Shown here: positions 18,475 through 29,728 of the stretch, in pieces
Layout: each line of letters starts with the position of its first letter
How positions within the stretch are numbered: position 1 is the first letter of the stretch
NCBI GenBank assembly: GCA_009741485.1
Contig: CM019227.1
Span: 18,208,096-18,272,095, forward strand
Reading direction: 5' to 3'
Origin: Malurus cyaneus samueli
Lineage: Eukaryota > Chordata > Aves > Passeriformes > Maluridae
Length of the DNA: 64,000 nucleotides
The notes under the pieces: generated by a model
Seen by the model: the letters and a program-made list of their open reading frames with translations, nothing else
Told to the model about the DNA's origin: nothing
The model's database searches: none
Program-made: the position numbers and the translations under genes

Positions 18475-21145
18475 ATGAGCGGCTCCCTGGGGGATGAGAA
18501 GCTGCGGGTGCAGCAGCTCCGCGCCCTGCGGCGCCGCTGGCTGCGGGACCAGGAGCTGAGCCCGCGGGAGCCCATCCTACCCCCGCAGAAGCTCGGGCCC
18601 GTGGCCGCCTTCTGGGAGGGCTTCCTGAAGCCCGGCGGGCTCTGGCGGCAGCAGGTGAGCGGCGGGAGGCGGGTACCGTGTGGCCTTTCCCGCTGTCCGC
18701 TCCTGACCGTCCCTCTTCCCGCAGGTGCACAAGGCGTACCGGAGCGGCCGCTTCCTGATGCTGCGGGTGCTGCTCCCCGCCTGGGCCATCGCTTACTACC
18801 TGAAGTACCACGTCCGGGTGAGTGCGGGGCCCCGGGGGCTGAAGGGAATGCCCGGGAACCGCCGGTGAAACGCTGGGAAAAGCCCAGGGCCGGGGGGGCT
18901 GGGAATGATGTGAGGATTGATCTTACACCGGGTGTGTGAATGGGCTTCCGACAATCAGTTACAGGTTAAGGTTATTACCCATGGCCTGCTCACCACTTGC
19001 GTTTCCTCGCTGGGGTAGCACTTATATATACATTTTTGGTGATATTTCATCACAAAGAATTACTCTTGTGAGACCCCTGTGCACCTACAGAACCACCTCT
19101 AGCCCTGGGGCCCAGCACAGGAAAGATGTGGAGCTGCTGGAGGGAGTCCAGAGGGGGCCACGGAGATGCTCCAAGTGGAGCCCCTCTGCTCTGGAGCCAG
19201 GCTGGCAGAGATAGGGGTGCTCACCTGGAGAAGAGAAGACTCCAGGGAGAGCTCAGAGCCCCTTCCAGGGTGTAAAGGGGCTCCAGGAGAGCTGGAGAAG
19301 GACTTGGGACAAGGGGTGGAGGGACAGGACAAGGGGGAATAGGTTCAAAGTGACAGAAAGGTTTAGATAGGATATTAGGAAGAAATTCTCCCCTGTGAGG
19401 GTGGGAAGGCCCTGGCACAGGGTGCCCAAGGAAGCTGTGGCTGCCCCTGGATCCCTGGCAGTGCCCAAGGCCAGGTTGGATTGGGCTTGGAGTACCCTGG
19501 GTTAGTTGAAGGTAGGCAGGGAGATGGACCAGATGAGCTTTAGTTTCCCCTCCAATCCAAACCATTCCATAATTCCATGATTTATGGCAGTGCCCAGTTT
19601 TGCCTGTGCTGCCTCCTGTGAGCAGAAAAGTTGTGTGTGAATTGTTCCTGTCCTGGAGGAACAGCCCTGGGAATAACCAGGGCAGCTGCTGGTGTGGGGA
19701 GGGGGAAGGAAGGGCCAGCCCTGTCCTCCAGGCAGGTGTGACCATTGTAACCTCAGTTATTTCTTTAATTAGTGACAGGCTTAATGAGCCTTGTACACAG
19801 CACAGCTTATGTTCTGGCAGGGCCATGGTGCTCCTTTTGGAGATCCTTTGTGCATCCTCCAAGTAAACACCCTTTTCTTTACCTTCCCCTCTCTTCTCCC
19901 CCCACTTCCAGGAACTGCCGCACGGTGTGGTTCTGACAAATCCACGGATACTCCCAGTAAGTTTCTTACACCTGTCTCATCTTCCACCTTTGCCACACAG
20001 ATGGGAAGGGATTTCTGGGGAGGTTTGTGCAGAGGAGTTTCTAGTTACAATTTTCCCAAGGGATATGCTGTGTCCTTTGGGTGGCCTGGCCCTGGAGCAG
20101 CACAGGGACCGTGGGTTTGGGTGCTTTGATCTCGTCCTCAGTCCCTGTTCCAGTGTTACCTCCTCTGTAGCACCTGAACCTGGCTGCTGCTGCCCATCCT
20201 GGGCAGAAAACAGAAACATTCCCTTTGCATTATTAACACATGGAATGACACAGGAGTGGATCTGTCTCCTCGCTGTCAGCACTGAGAATGTTGGTTCTGG
20301 TTTGGTCTCAATTGTCCCTGAAGGTCCCCTCACACTTAAGTGTCCACAGAGTTGTGTCACCTCAGCTTAGGACAAGTTTGATGAAGCAGAGAGTGCCACA
20401 TTGTTTGGTCTTTTCTGTTTTCAGGCTGCCCTGAGCTGTTACTGATTGGTGTAACAAGTCAGAGGGCAAATATTCGCACAGAAGATCAGCTCTGGCCTTT
20501 CTGACTGCTGCCCATTTTTGGCATAACCTCCTAAGTGTGCTTTATCTAAAATAAAATTATAAAATGTTCTGTTCCTAACAACCACAGAGCAACACACTGA
20601 AGGTCAAGCTGTTGGTCTCTGTCTTCAGCCTAATTTTTCAGTCACGTTAGGTCAGCTCAGCAGGTTGGAGCTGGAACGAGCAGCCTTGGGAGAGGTTGAT
20701 TTTAGAGGGATTCCATGGCTTTCCATGGGCTCTGGACTGTGGTGTTGGACTCACTGATCACTGCTGGTGAGGGTTATGAAATGCTAAAAGTCATTTTTAA
20801 AACAAGACAGGCTCAAAATATGTGGCTGAAAGTAATTTTTAAAACAAAACAGGCTCAAAATATGTGGCTGAAAAGAAGGGGTAAACCAAGTAGAGACTCC
20901 AGGTAATTGTGCTGTGATGTTATTCCAGCATTCTGGGAATATTGGGTGAATGAGTGTTCTGAGTTGTGGTGAGATTCTTGCCTGGGAGTGGGGACAGCTG
21001 CAGGTTCCCTGAAGGACTGGGATGTGCAGGAGGAGGCTGGATGCCAACAGGGAATGCTCATTATGCTCTCATCCCACAGGGGGACATGGTTTTAGAGACT
21101 GGAGAGGTCATGCCACCCCTGCCAGAAGATTCCCACCACCACTGA
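18475..21145 (+). CDS. NDUFB6: NDUFB6, complex I B17 accessory subunit, 4 exons
   Basis: Accessory subunit of mitochondrial NADH:ubiquinone oxidoreductase, in the membrane arm of the inner membrane. Coding exons are 18475-18654, 18725-18817, 19912-19956 and 21080-21145, all phase 0 with consensus splice sites, giving 127 aa (human 128). Exon 1 carries [20 protein letters not shown], then [16 protein letters not shown], the diagnostic block of this family. Exon 2 holds the single membrane helix (about residues 70-86) ending YYLKYHV. Exon 3 gives NPRILP, and exon 4 [13 protein letters not shown] with a histidine-rich C-terminus. The start was chosen for family fit and a CGCCATGAG context. No AATAAA was noticed after the stop; TATAAA near 21211 is the only variant seen. 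Introns are present, so this is not a retrocopy. A second copy lies at 27091-29728. Confidence 0.96.
19105..19580 (+). repeat. CR1 3' region in NDUFB6 intron 2
   Basis: Contains GAGCCCCTTCCAGGGTGTAA, AGGCCCTGGCACAGGGTGCC, CTGTGGCTGCCCCTGGATCC and an AACCATTCCATAATTCCATG tail. In copy 2 this is the region with the most missing bases. Confidence 0.9.
20787..20870. repeat. 42-bp tandem duplication in NDUFB6 intron 3
   Basis: Two adjacent 42-base units (20787-20828 and 20829-20870), each ending CAGGCTCAAAATATGTGGCTG, differ at only a few bases. Confidence 0.9.
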
Positions 21146-21714
21146 TGGCCAGGAGCTGATTTCCTCCTGAGGTGAACACAACAAGAGCTGCACCTGCTTT
21201 GTCTCTTCTATAAAAGAGTCTTTATTCTGCTTTATTGCTTCAGCTCCTGTGTCATTTACTGTCTCCTTAGTCTGTGTCATTCCAGGTGCCCCTCATGTGG
21301 GAGTTTGTTATTGCTGGGTGCTGGGGATCTCTAACCCCCTTACTGACCTTTTAATGTGCCATGATTGACCTGGCAGCAGGGCACTGTGGGTCTTGGGGTG
21401 ACAGGACAGATGCTGTGGGTCCCAGGGGAATTTTGGAGCAGGCAGCTCCAAGGAAGGGTGTCACACTGAGCTCCCACACACACGTGGTTCTCCTCTCCCA
21501 CCCTACTAAACCCTTTCTACCAACCCATTGTGACAGACTTCCAGTGAAAACTTAGCTTCCTCCGATGTCATCCCACCTCTCTGCCTAGGCAGGGTGGCAC
21601 AAGAGGCACTGCTGCCAAAAATCCTTTTTGCTGCTCTTTCTTCTGCCTTCAGCCCTTTCTGAGGAGTTTTCCAGACCCCACATACCTGGGGCACTTTGTT
21701 CTGGGAAGAGTGGT

Positions 21715-21785
21715 CTCATAATGAGCAGAGAGCTGGAGCCAATGGTCCCTGTGGATCCCTTCCAACTCAACATATTCTATGATTT
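21715..21785 (+). repeat. CR1-like 3' tail fragment
   Basis: GATCCCTTCCAACTCAACAT followed by ATTCTATGATT is a short CR1-type terminus downstream of NDUFB6. It is repeated in copy 2 at about 30298-30368. Confidence 0.6.
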
Positions 21786-22050
21786 GAAATGTTTTAGTAG
21801 CTAGTCTGGGGATAGGAATGGTTAAACCAGCAATCCAAAGGGTAACCTGGGGTGCTGTGACAGAATCCTCATGGAGCCATGAGAGACCAGCACAGCCCAT
21901 GTTTGTGATGTGCAGGTGACAGGCCAGAGCCCCTGTCCTGTGTTTGGGGACAGCCAGACCCCTCATAACAGCTCTGGTAGGGACTTGAACCATCAGGGCC
22001 ATGGCAAACACAGGGAAAACTGTCCAGCAGTCGGAGGAGATCAGGAGGCT

Positions 22051-24549
22051 GTGGACCCCATGCCCAGGCCCTTGCCACACCCACACCCACATATCTCTCT
22101 TTCCTTGGGTAAGCCGTGGCTCAGGGTGGGACAGCAAGTGGGGAATGAAGTGGTGGGGCAGTAGGATCCTCTGTGTCATCACTGGGGAAGGTTGGGGGTC
22201 ACTGTGGGGGCTGCAGAGGGAGCAGGGGCTGTTGGGCAGCACTGGGAAGGTAGAAATTGAAGGGAGACAGTGGGGTGTGTTTGGGACTTTTGAGGGGTGT
22301 CAGTGAAAATAGGGGGGTGGGGTTGGTAGAGGCGCTGAGACCTGTCCTTCCCGAGACCATGGGGATCCCTGTTCCTGTCACTACCTCTGCCCCAAGGTGT
22401 GCCCACTGCGAGCCCACCCCCCAGCCAGTGAGCTGGGGAGGCCTCCCCTCTCTGGGGTCCCCTGCCACCCCACCCCACTGAGGACAGACTGGCTGGGGTA
22501 CCCCAAAACTCCGAGGTCCTCCTGCACTTCTGCAGTGCTTGTAGGAACCGGGGACTCTGACATCTCTTGAGGACACCCCACACCCAGGAGGATGCCTGAT
22601 ATTCTCAAGACTCCCAGATTCCCTCAAGGAGGCCCTGATACTCCCAGGACTCTCAGATTCCCCTGAGGAAATGCTGACAAGTCTCCTCCTCTAATGAGAA
22701 TTGCACCAGGACTACAGGGAATTCCTAGTACCCCCAGGGTGCCATGGACATTCCCACAGCTCCAGTACCTCAAGAGACACCTCAGTCCCCCACATCCCTA
22801 CGATGAGGGGCCCAGGGGACCATTCTAGGCCACAGACTCAATCACAAGGACAGCTGTGGGGCTCTGGGATCACCTGGGAGTTTTGGAACAGATAATCCTC
22901 CCTGACTAGAGGGGCTGGATACCTCAGCAGTGAGGGGTTTGAGTGTCACAACCACACCAAAAAACAACAGAGGCCATGGAACATGACCTGGCACAGCTGC
23001 AGCAGGACCATTCATGCCCATCCCCTCAGTTGTCTCTGTGCAGGTGATAGCACATGGCACTGGGTGAGCAGGAGGAACCACCTGGCTGCTGTCAGACCCC
23101 ACACTACTGACAGCTGCTGGACCTCAGCAATGACCATGTGCTTCCACAAATCCAGTCTTGATCTTCCCTGAGGGCTTCCTGTACCTCTCAAAGTCATCAA
23201 GTCCAATTTCCCTCACACCAAAAACATGGGTGATACATTCTTTTGACAGTGAAAGCAAAACTCTTCTGGGTTTGTACAATACTGTTCCCTCAAATGCCCT
23301 CAGAGTTGCACATAAAGATATGTACCCACAGGGCTGCATCTTCTGCATAACTTTGAGATCCCTCGCAGCTAAAAACGTATCACTGATCAGTCATAGATAC
23401 ACACAGAGTAGAGTAATAGAATAGAGTCATGGAATGGTTTGGGTTGGAAGGGACATTAAAGCTCCTCTCATCCCACCCCCTGCCATGAGCAGGGACACCT
23501 TCCACTATCGCATGTTGTTCTGAGCCCCATCCAGCCTGGCCTTGGGCACTGCCAGGGATCCAGGGGCAGCCACAGCTTCTCTGAGCACCCTGTGCCAGGG
23601 CCTCCCCACCCTTACACTACATACATACATTACATATTTAGCCAATGGTTACATTTTGTTGGACCTGCCTTGCTGCAAAAAGCCTTCCATTGCAACAGCT
23701 CAAGCATGAAGATCTCCTCCCAAACAGGTATTGGTTGATATGACTTTTTATCCTTCCCCAGGACCTCCTCGTCCCTCAGGCTGCAAATGGGAGGTTGAGG
23801 GCAGGTACCAGCAGCGAGCCAGGGTGAAGCTGAGGTCACAGAGAGGTGAGTAGAGGTGGGGACAGATGGAAGAACTTACTCAAGCTTGGTGTCCTGAGAC
23901 ACGAGGACTGGAAGATCCTGGGATGTGGAACATGCAAACCTTTCCTACCTCTCACCTGATGTGCCTCAGGCAGGATCTGCCGGTTCCAGCCCTGCCAGAA
24001 CAGAAAGGGAGATCTCCCTGTGCATCCTCCAGTTGCTGCCAACCCTGGGTGTGTGTCCCTGTGCTTGGCCAGCTGGGTCTGCTCCAGGCCACCTCCCATC
24101 CTTCAGGGGGATGGCACAGCAGCTCACGATCAGTGCCAGGGAAGCCTACAGAGAGATCCAGAGCTGTGTCTGGGCTGACACGCATCAATCCATGGCTGGT
24201 TGGATCTCACCTCTGTAAGTCCATGGGTGGGCAGAGCTGGCTGATGCTCTTCTCTGTTGGATTTGGGAAGTGAAGGTGGGTGGGGGAGAATCTTTGCAGC
24301 CAGAGGAAAGCAAGGTTTGTATTGTCATAAAAGGCTCAGGATGGCCCAGGCAGCTCCAGGAAAAACCATGCAATGGTCATTTTAGGAGGCATGGCAGATG
24401 CAGAAGCTGGCGAAAAGCCCATGTGGAGTGACAGTGCTTGAAAATGGTTTCTGTAATGAGGTTTGCATGGGGCAGAGCAGCAGTGACATTCCCCTCACCT
24501 TTAGCCAGGCTTTCTGCCACAGCACTCCTTCATTCCCAGAAATGCAGCT
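22051..24549. other. Single-copy spacer between the two duplicate segments
   Basis: I see no gene here. It contains short C/T- and CA-rich stretches and one inverted CR1 tail. It is the part of the 8.6-kb unit missing from the end of the second unit. Confidence 0.7.
23415..23622 (-). repeat. Inverted CR1 3' end
   Basis: ATGGAATGGTTTGGGTTGG starts the reversed tail. It continues through CTGCCATGAGCAGGGACACC and GGGGCAGCCACAGCTTCTCT to GCCAGGGCCTCCCCACCCTT. This is a clear recent-type CR1 fragment. Confidence 0.9.
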
Positions 24550-24614
24550 CTATCCCGTGATCCCACATGACTGAACAGAGCTTTGCCCAGCCCTGCAGCC
24601 TGCTGCCCCCATAC

Positions 24615-26131
24615 CTGTCCCTAAACACCCCGGGGTTGTCCAGTGCCCACTGGGCCAGGTGCAGAGCAGCCTCCCATGTGACCAGCCCTGTGGTGCCCCC
24701 GGAGATCAGCGCTGTGCTCTCCTGGAGGCTCACACAGTCCCCTGTGGGCTGCAGGACACAAGAAGGCAAAGATGGATCAGCACAGACAATGCATTTAGAG
24801 TTCACAATCAACAGCAGCAGCACCTGGAAAAAGGCAGGAAGCTCTCCAGGCTTCTGGGTGGTGTGTTTTTAAATTCAATTATGGCTTAGTTCGGGTGATT
24901 CAATGTGGTTTAGAACAGTGCAGAGTCAGTGTTTACCAGTAAGTAGTTTTTGTAACAGTGAGTTAGATTCTTCTTCTTTTAAAATATCTGCCAGTGCATA
25001 TGTAGAGTTCATCCAGGGGTTCAGCTGCTGTAGACTCGTGCTGTGAGGAGAACAGGGCAGCTCTGGGTATCACATTGTCATGAAACAAAAAACATTTGCA
25101 CTTTAATCCCTATTTTTATACACTGTTGGCCAGAATATCTGCACTGAATGCTGTGGTTTGTTATTACATGAGGTATTTTCAAGGGAAAAAAGGAGTGAAA
25201 AATAAGATGAAAAGCAAGAAGTACCTTTTTGATGAGCTCAGTAAGGAAGCCCCTCCTGTATTTGGCTGAAGGGGGATATTTCACACACAGAGGATGAAGA
25301 ATTGTCTAAAATGAGAAGAGCCATGGACACCAATTACCCAGGGAAGGGTTCTGAAAAGGCACGAAGGGGAAAAGAAGGACCATTAATTGGCTCTGGTGCC
25401 AAGAAATGGCATGGGGATTTAGTCTGTATAAGTGATGCTGAGCCAGAAATTGAAATTTGATTATTTCTGAATGGTTTGTGAGTTTACAGATCTGTGGCCA
25501 CAAATTTCTTACTTTTTGTGGCAACAAAAATCTCACTTTTCAAAAGAGTAGAGAGAAAATTAAGTGGAAATAATCCAATTTACTCTCCTCTTTTGCTTTT
25601 CCGTTTTTCCTTTTTGGTTTGTGCCTGGTTTATGATCTCCCATCCCCAGGCAGAGTTTAGGCACCACCATTCCCTGTATCCCCGAATATCCAGGAGTGGC
25701 TGCAGTGTGCCATCACCACATCCATTCTGGCAGGCGCGTCTTAACTCTGATTTAACAACACCCAAATACCAGGCAGAGAAGGAAAACAGTAGTTCTGCAG
25801 GACCCAACGAAACACTGCGACACCGGGTCACAGATCTTTGTATCTCTAAGCGATTCCAGTGGCCTTGGGCACCGCGCCTTGGTGACACAGGGGGAGACTC
25901 CGAGCTGTCCCTCACTCGTGCAGAATATCCCCGAGAAGCGCCGAGTCCGGCGCAGTCCGCAGGCTTTGTTCGAGTTCCTAAACCAGGATAAATAAATAAA
26001 TAAACAACGCAGCGGTGCCGCATCCCTCCCCGCCCGGGCGCCCCGTACCTGCCAGGGCAGCGAGCGGAGCGGCCGCGCAGCAGGAAGCGGCGCTGGAAGA
26101 GCAGCAGCAGCCTCGGCCAAGACTCGCCCAT
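24615..26131 (-). pseudogene. Partial EEF2KMT copy (exons 1-5), frame-broken
   Basis: Matches EEF2KMT exons 1-5 at 26049-26131, 25916-25977, 25225-25305, 24937-25040 and 24615-24748. Exons 3 and 5 keep full length; exon 5 has one Met-to-Leu change. Exon 1 lacks a C after 26080. Exon 2 lacks one base at its donor (near 25916). Exon 4 has two extra bases (near 24963 and 25000). Exons 6-8, which hold the SAM-binding core, are absent, so it cannot encode the enzyme. It is either a truncated duplicate or an assembly duplicate of the gene at 12517-17509. Confidence 0.9.
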
Positions 26132-26909
26132 GGCTCCGCAGCGCACGGCCGGGAACGCCGCGTGTCCCCGGGCCCGCCGCCCCGAGGAGGAGCCGCCCAG
26201 GAGGCGGAGCGGGACCGCCCGGCCCGGGGCTCCAAGCCGGGACTGTCTGTCAGGGGGCTCGAACTCGCGGCCCCGGGGACACGGCCACTGCTGTCCGCCT
26301 GAGCTGCCCGGGCCGGCAGAGGCCGCCGTGGCCCCGCTTGCGGCTGGAGACTGACCCGGGCAGCGACACCGTGGATCATGGGGTCATGGGGATCAGTGGA
26401 ACACAGGGATCACTGAAACGTTGGAATCATGGAAACATTGGAATCATGGGATCATGGGACCATATAACAGCGTGGGTGGGAAAGGACGTTTACGACCACC
26501 CAGTCCCAAAAATTGCCCTGTGCAGGGACATCTTCCACTGTCCAGGCTGCTTCAAGCCTCAATGTCCAACTGTCCTTGGACACTTCCAGGGATCCGGGGC
26601 AGCCACAGTTCTCTGGGAAATGCCAGGGCCTCCTCATACTCACAGGGAACAATTCCTTCCCAAAAATCCCATCCAACCCTGCTCCCTGGCAGCGGGAAGG
26701 CGTCCCCTCTTGTCTCATCTCTCCAGGCCCTTACAAATAAAGCTTCCCCATCTTTCCCTTCAGGCACTGGAAGAGGCCACAGTTGAGTCACCCCTGAGCT
26801 GTTTTTTTTTCTCCAGGCCGGACGTTCCCGGTCCCTCATCATTTCCTCACGGCTGAGCTTCCCCAGCCCGGGATCACCTTGACCGCCTCGCGTCACAGCG
26901 CGCGCCGTG

Positions 26910-26917
26910 TGACGTCA
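26910..26917. promoter_or_regulatory. CRE palindrome, second copy
   Basis: TGACGTCA retained in the copied NDUFB6 promoter, 174 bases before the copied ATG. Confidence 0.55.
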
Positions 26918-27090
26918 CTGCCGCGCGCCGCGGCGAAGGACAGAGCGCCCGAGCGGGGCCGAACCGAACGGAACCGAACGGAACCGAACGGAACCGGAGC
27001 GGGGAACCGGGGAACCGGAGCGGGAACCGGAGCAGGGAACCAGGGAACCGAACCGAACCGGGGAACCGGACCAGGCCGGGCCGCGGCGCC

Positions 27091-29728
27091 ATGAGCGGCT
27101 CCCTGGGGGATGAGAAGCTGCGGGTGCAGCAGCTCCGCGCCCTGCGGCGCCGCTGGCTGCGGGACCAGGAGCTGAGCCCGCGGGAGCCCATCCTACCCCC
27201 GCAGAAGCTCGGGCCCGTGGCCGCCTTCTGGGAGGGCTTCCTGAAGCCCGGCGGGCTCTGGCGGCAGCAGGTGAGCGGCGGGAGGCGGGTACCGTGTGGC
27301 CTTTCCCGCTGTCCGCTCCTGACCGTCCCTCTTCCCGCAGGTGCACAAGGCGTACCGGAGCGGCCGCTTCTGATGCTGCGGGTGCTGCTCCCCGCCTGGG
27401 CCATCGCTTACTACCTGAAGTACCACGTCCGGGTGAGTGCGGGGCCCCGGGGGCTGAAGGGAATGCCCGGGAACCGCCGGTGAAACGCTGGGAAAAGCCC
27501 AGGGCCGGGGGGGCTGGGAATGATGTGAGGATTGATCTTACACCGGGTGTGTGAATGGGCTTCCGACAATCAGTTACAGGTTAAGGTTATTACCCATGGC
27601 CTGCTCACCACTTGCGTTTCCTCGCTGGGGTAGCACTTATATATACATTTTTGGTGATATTTCATCACAAAGAATTACTCTTGTGAGACCCCTGTGCACC
27701 TACAGAACCACCTCTAGCCTGGGCCAGCACAGGAAAGATGTGGAGCTGCTGGAGGGAGTCCAGAGGGGCCACGGAGATGCTCAAGTGGAGCCCTCTGCTT
27801 GGAGCCAGGCTGGAGAGATAGGGGTGCTCAACTGGAGAAGGAAGGTCCAGGGAGACTCAGAGCCCCTTCCAGGGTGTAAAGGGGCTCCAGGAGAGCTGGA
27901 GAAGGACTTGGGACAAGGGTGGAGGGACAGGACAAGGGGAATAGGTTCAAAGTGACAGAAAGGTTTAGATAGGATATTAGGAGAAATTCTCCCCTGTGAG
28001 GGTGGAAGGCCCTGGCACAGGGTGCCCAGGAAGCTGTGGCTGCCCTGGATCCCTGGCAGTGCCAAGGCCAGGTTGGATTGGGCTGGAGACCCTGGGTTTG
28101 GAAGGTAGGCAGGGAGATGGACCAGATGAGCTTAGTTTCCCCTCCAACCAAAATTCCATAATTCCATGATTTATGGCAGTGCCCAGTTTTGCCTGTGCTG
28201 CCTCCTGTGAGCAGAAAAGTTGTGTGTGAATTGTTCCTGTCCTGGAGGAACAGCCTGGGAATAACCAGGGCAGCTGCTGGTGTGGGGAGGGGGAAGGAAG
28301 GGCCAGCCCTGTCCTCCAGGCAGGTGTGACCATTGTAACCTCAGTTATTTCTTTAATTAGTGACAGGCTTAATGAGCCTTGTACACAGCACAGCTTATGT
28401 TCTGGCAGGGCCATGGTGCTCCTTTTGGAGATCCTTTGTGATCCTCCAAGTAACACCCTTTTCTTTACCTTCCCCTCTCTTCTCCCCCCACTTCCAGGAA
28501 CTGCCGCACGGTGTGGTTCTGACAAATCCACGGATACTCCCAGTAAGTTTCTTACACCTGTCTCATCTTCCACCTTTGCCACACAGATGGGAAGGGATTT
28601 CTGGGGAGGTTTGTGCAGAGGAGTTTCTAGTTACAATTTTCCCAAGGGATATGCTGTGTCCTTTGGGTGGCCTGGCCCTGGAGCAGCACAGGGACCGTGG
28701 GTTTGGGTGCTTTGATCTCGTCCTCAGTCCCTGTTCCAGTGTTACCTCCTCTGTAGCACCTGAACCTGGCTGCTGCTGCCATCCTGGGCAGAAAACAGAA
28801 ACATTCCCTTTGCATTATTAACACATGGAATGACACAGGAGTGGATCTGTCTCCTCGCTGTCAGCACTGAGAATGTTGGTTCTGGTTTGGTCTCAATTGT
28901 CCCTGAAGGTCCCCTCACACTTAAGTGTCCACAGAGTTGTGTCACCTCAGCTTAGGACAAGTTTGATGAAGCAGAGAGTGCCACATTGTTTGGTCTTTTC
29001 TGTTTTCAGGCTGCCTGAGCTGTTACTGATTGGTGTAACAAGTCAGAGGGCAAATATTCGCACAGAAGATCAGCTCTGGCCTTTCTGACTGCTGCCCATT
29101 TTTGGCATAACCTCCTAAGTGTGCTTTATCTAAAATAAAATTATAAAATGTTCTGTTCCTAACAACCACAGAGCAACACACTGAAGGTCAAGCTGTTGGT
29201 CTCTGTCTTCAGCCTAATTTTTCAGTCACGTTAGGTCAGCTCAGCAGGTTGGAGCTGGAACGAGCAGCCTTGGGAGAGGTTGATTTTAGAGGGATTCCAT
29301 GGCTTTCCATGGGCTCTGGACTGTGGTGTTGGACTCACTGATCACTGCTGGTGAGGGTTATGAAATGCTAAAAGTCATTTTTAAACAAGACAGGCTCAAA
29401 ATATGTGGCTGAAAGTAATTTTTAAAACAAAACAGGCTCAAAATATGTGGCTGAAAAGAAGGGGTAAACCAAGTAGAGACTCCAGGTAATTGTGCTGTGA
29501 TGTTATTCCAGCATTCTGGGAATATTGGGTGAATGAGTGTTCTGAGTTGTGGTGAGATTCTTGCCTGGGAGTGGGGACAGCTGCAGGTTCCCTGAAGGAC
29601 TGGGATGTGCAGGAGGAGGCTGGATGCCAACAGGGAATGCTCATTATGCTCTCATCCCACAGGGGGACATGGTTTTAGAGACTGGAGAGGTCATGCCACC
29701 CCTGCCAGAAGATTCCCACCACCACTGA
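27091..29728 (+). pseudogene. Second NDUFB6 copy with a frameshift in exon 2
   Basis: All four exons are present: 27091-27270, 27341-27432, 28498-28542 and 29663-29728. Exons 1, 3 and 4 keep full length and all splice sites are intact. Exon 2 is 92 instead of 93 bases because one C is missing after 27370, within a CC doublet. The frame is lost from about residue 71, which removes the membrane helix and C-terminus. If the missing base is a sequencing error this would be a second intact gene or the same gene assembled twice. Confidence 0.9.
27722..28170 (+). repeat. CR1 3' region, second copy
   Basis: Counterpart of 19105-19580 with roughly 30 fewer bases, lost one or two at a time, mainly in G and C runs. 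Confidence 0.85.

Larger units (their letters stand above)
17290..18900. promoter_or_regulatory. Divergent CpG-rich promoter region of EEF2KMT and NDUFB6
   Basis: The two start codons are 965 bases apart and point away from each other. Each is embedded in CpG-rich DNA (about 17290-17740 and 18240-18900), with an inverted CR1 insertion of about 400 bp between. No TATA box is visible. A CRE palindrome and a GGAAC-rich repeat lie on the NDUFB6 side. The CR1 may separate what was once one bidirectional promoter; that is inference. Confidence 0.7.
15928..22050. repeat. Direct duplication, copy 1 (6123 bp)
   Basis: This segment recurs at 24550-30633 in the same orientation. It contains EEF2KMT exons 5 to 1, the shared promoter region and the whole NDUFB6 gene. 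All exons in this copy are open and correctly phased. With the following 2.5 kb it forms an 8622-bp unit immediately followed by the second, shorter copy. Confidence 0.97.

Noticed and set aside
17355..18811. Several 100-230-codon frames around the EEF2KMT and NDUFB6 starts
   Set aside because: They are shadows of the CpG-rich promoter and the GGAAC repeat; only the two genes' own exons fit known proteins.
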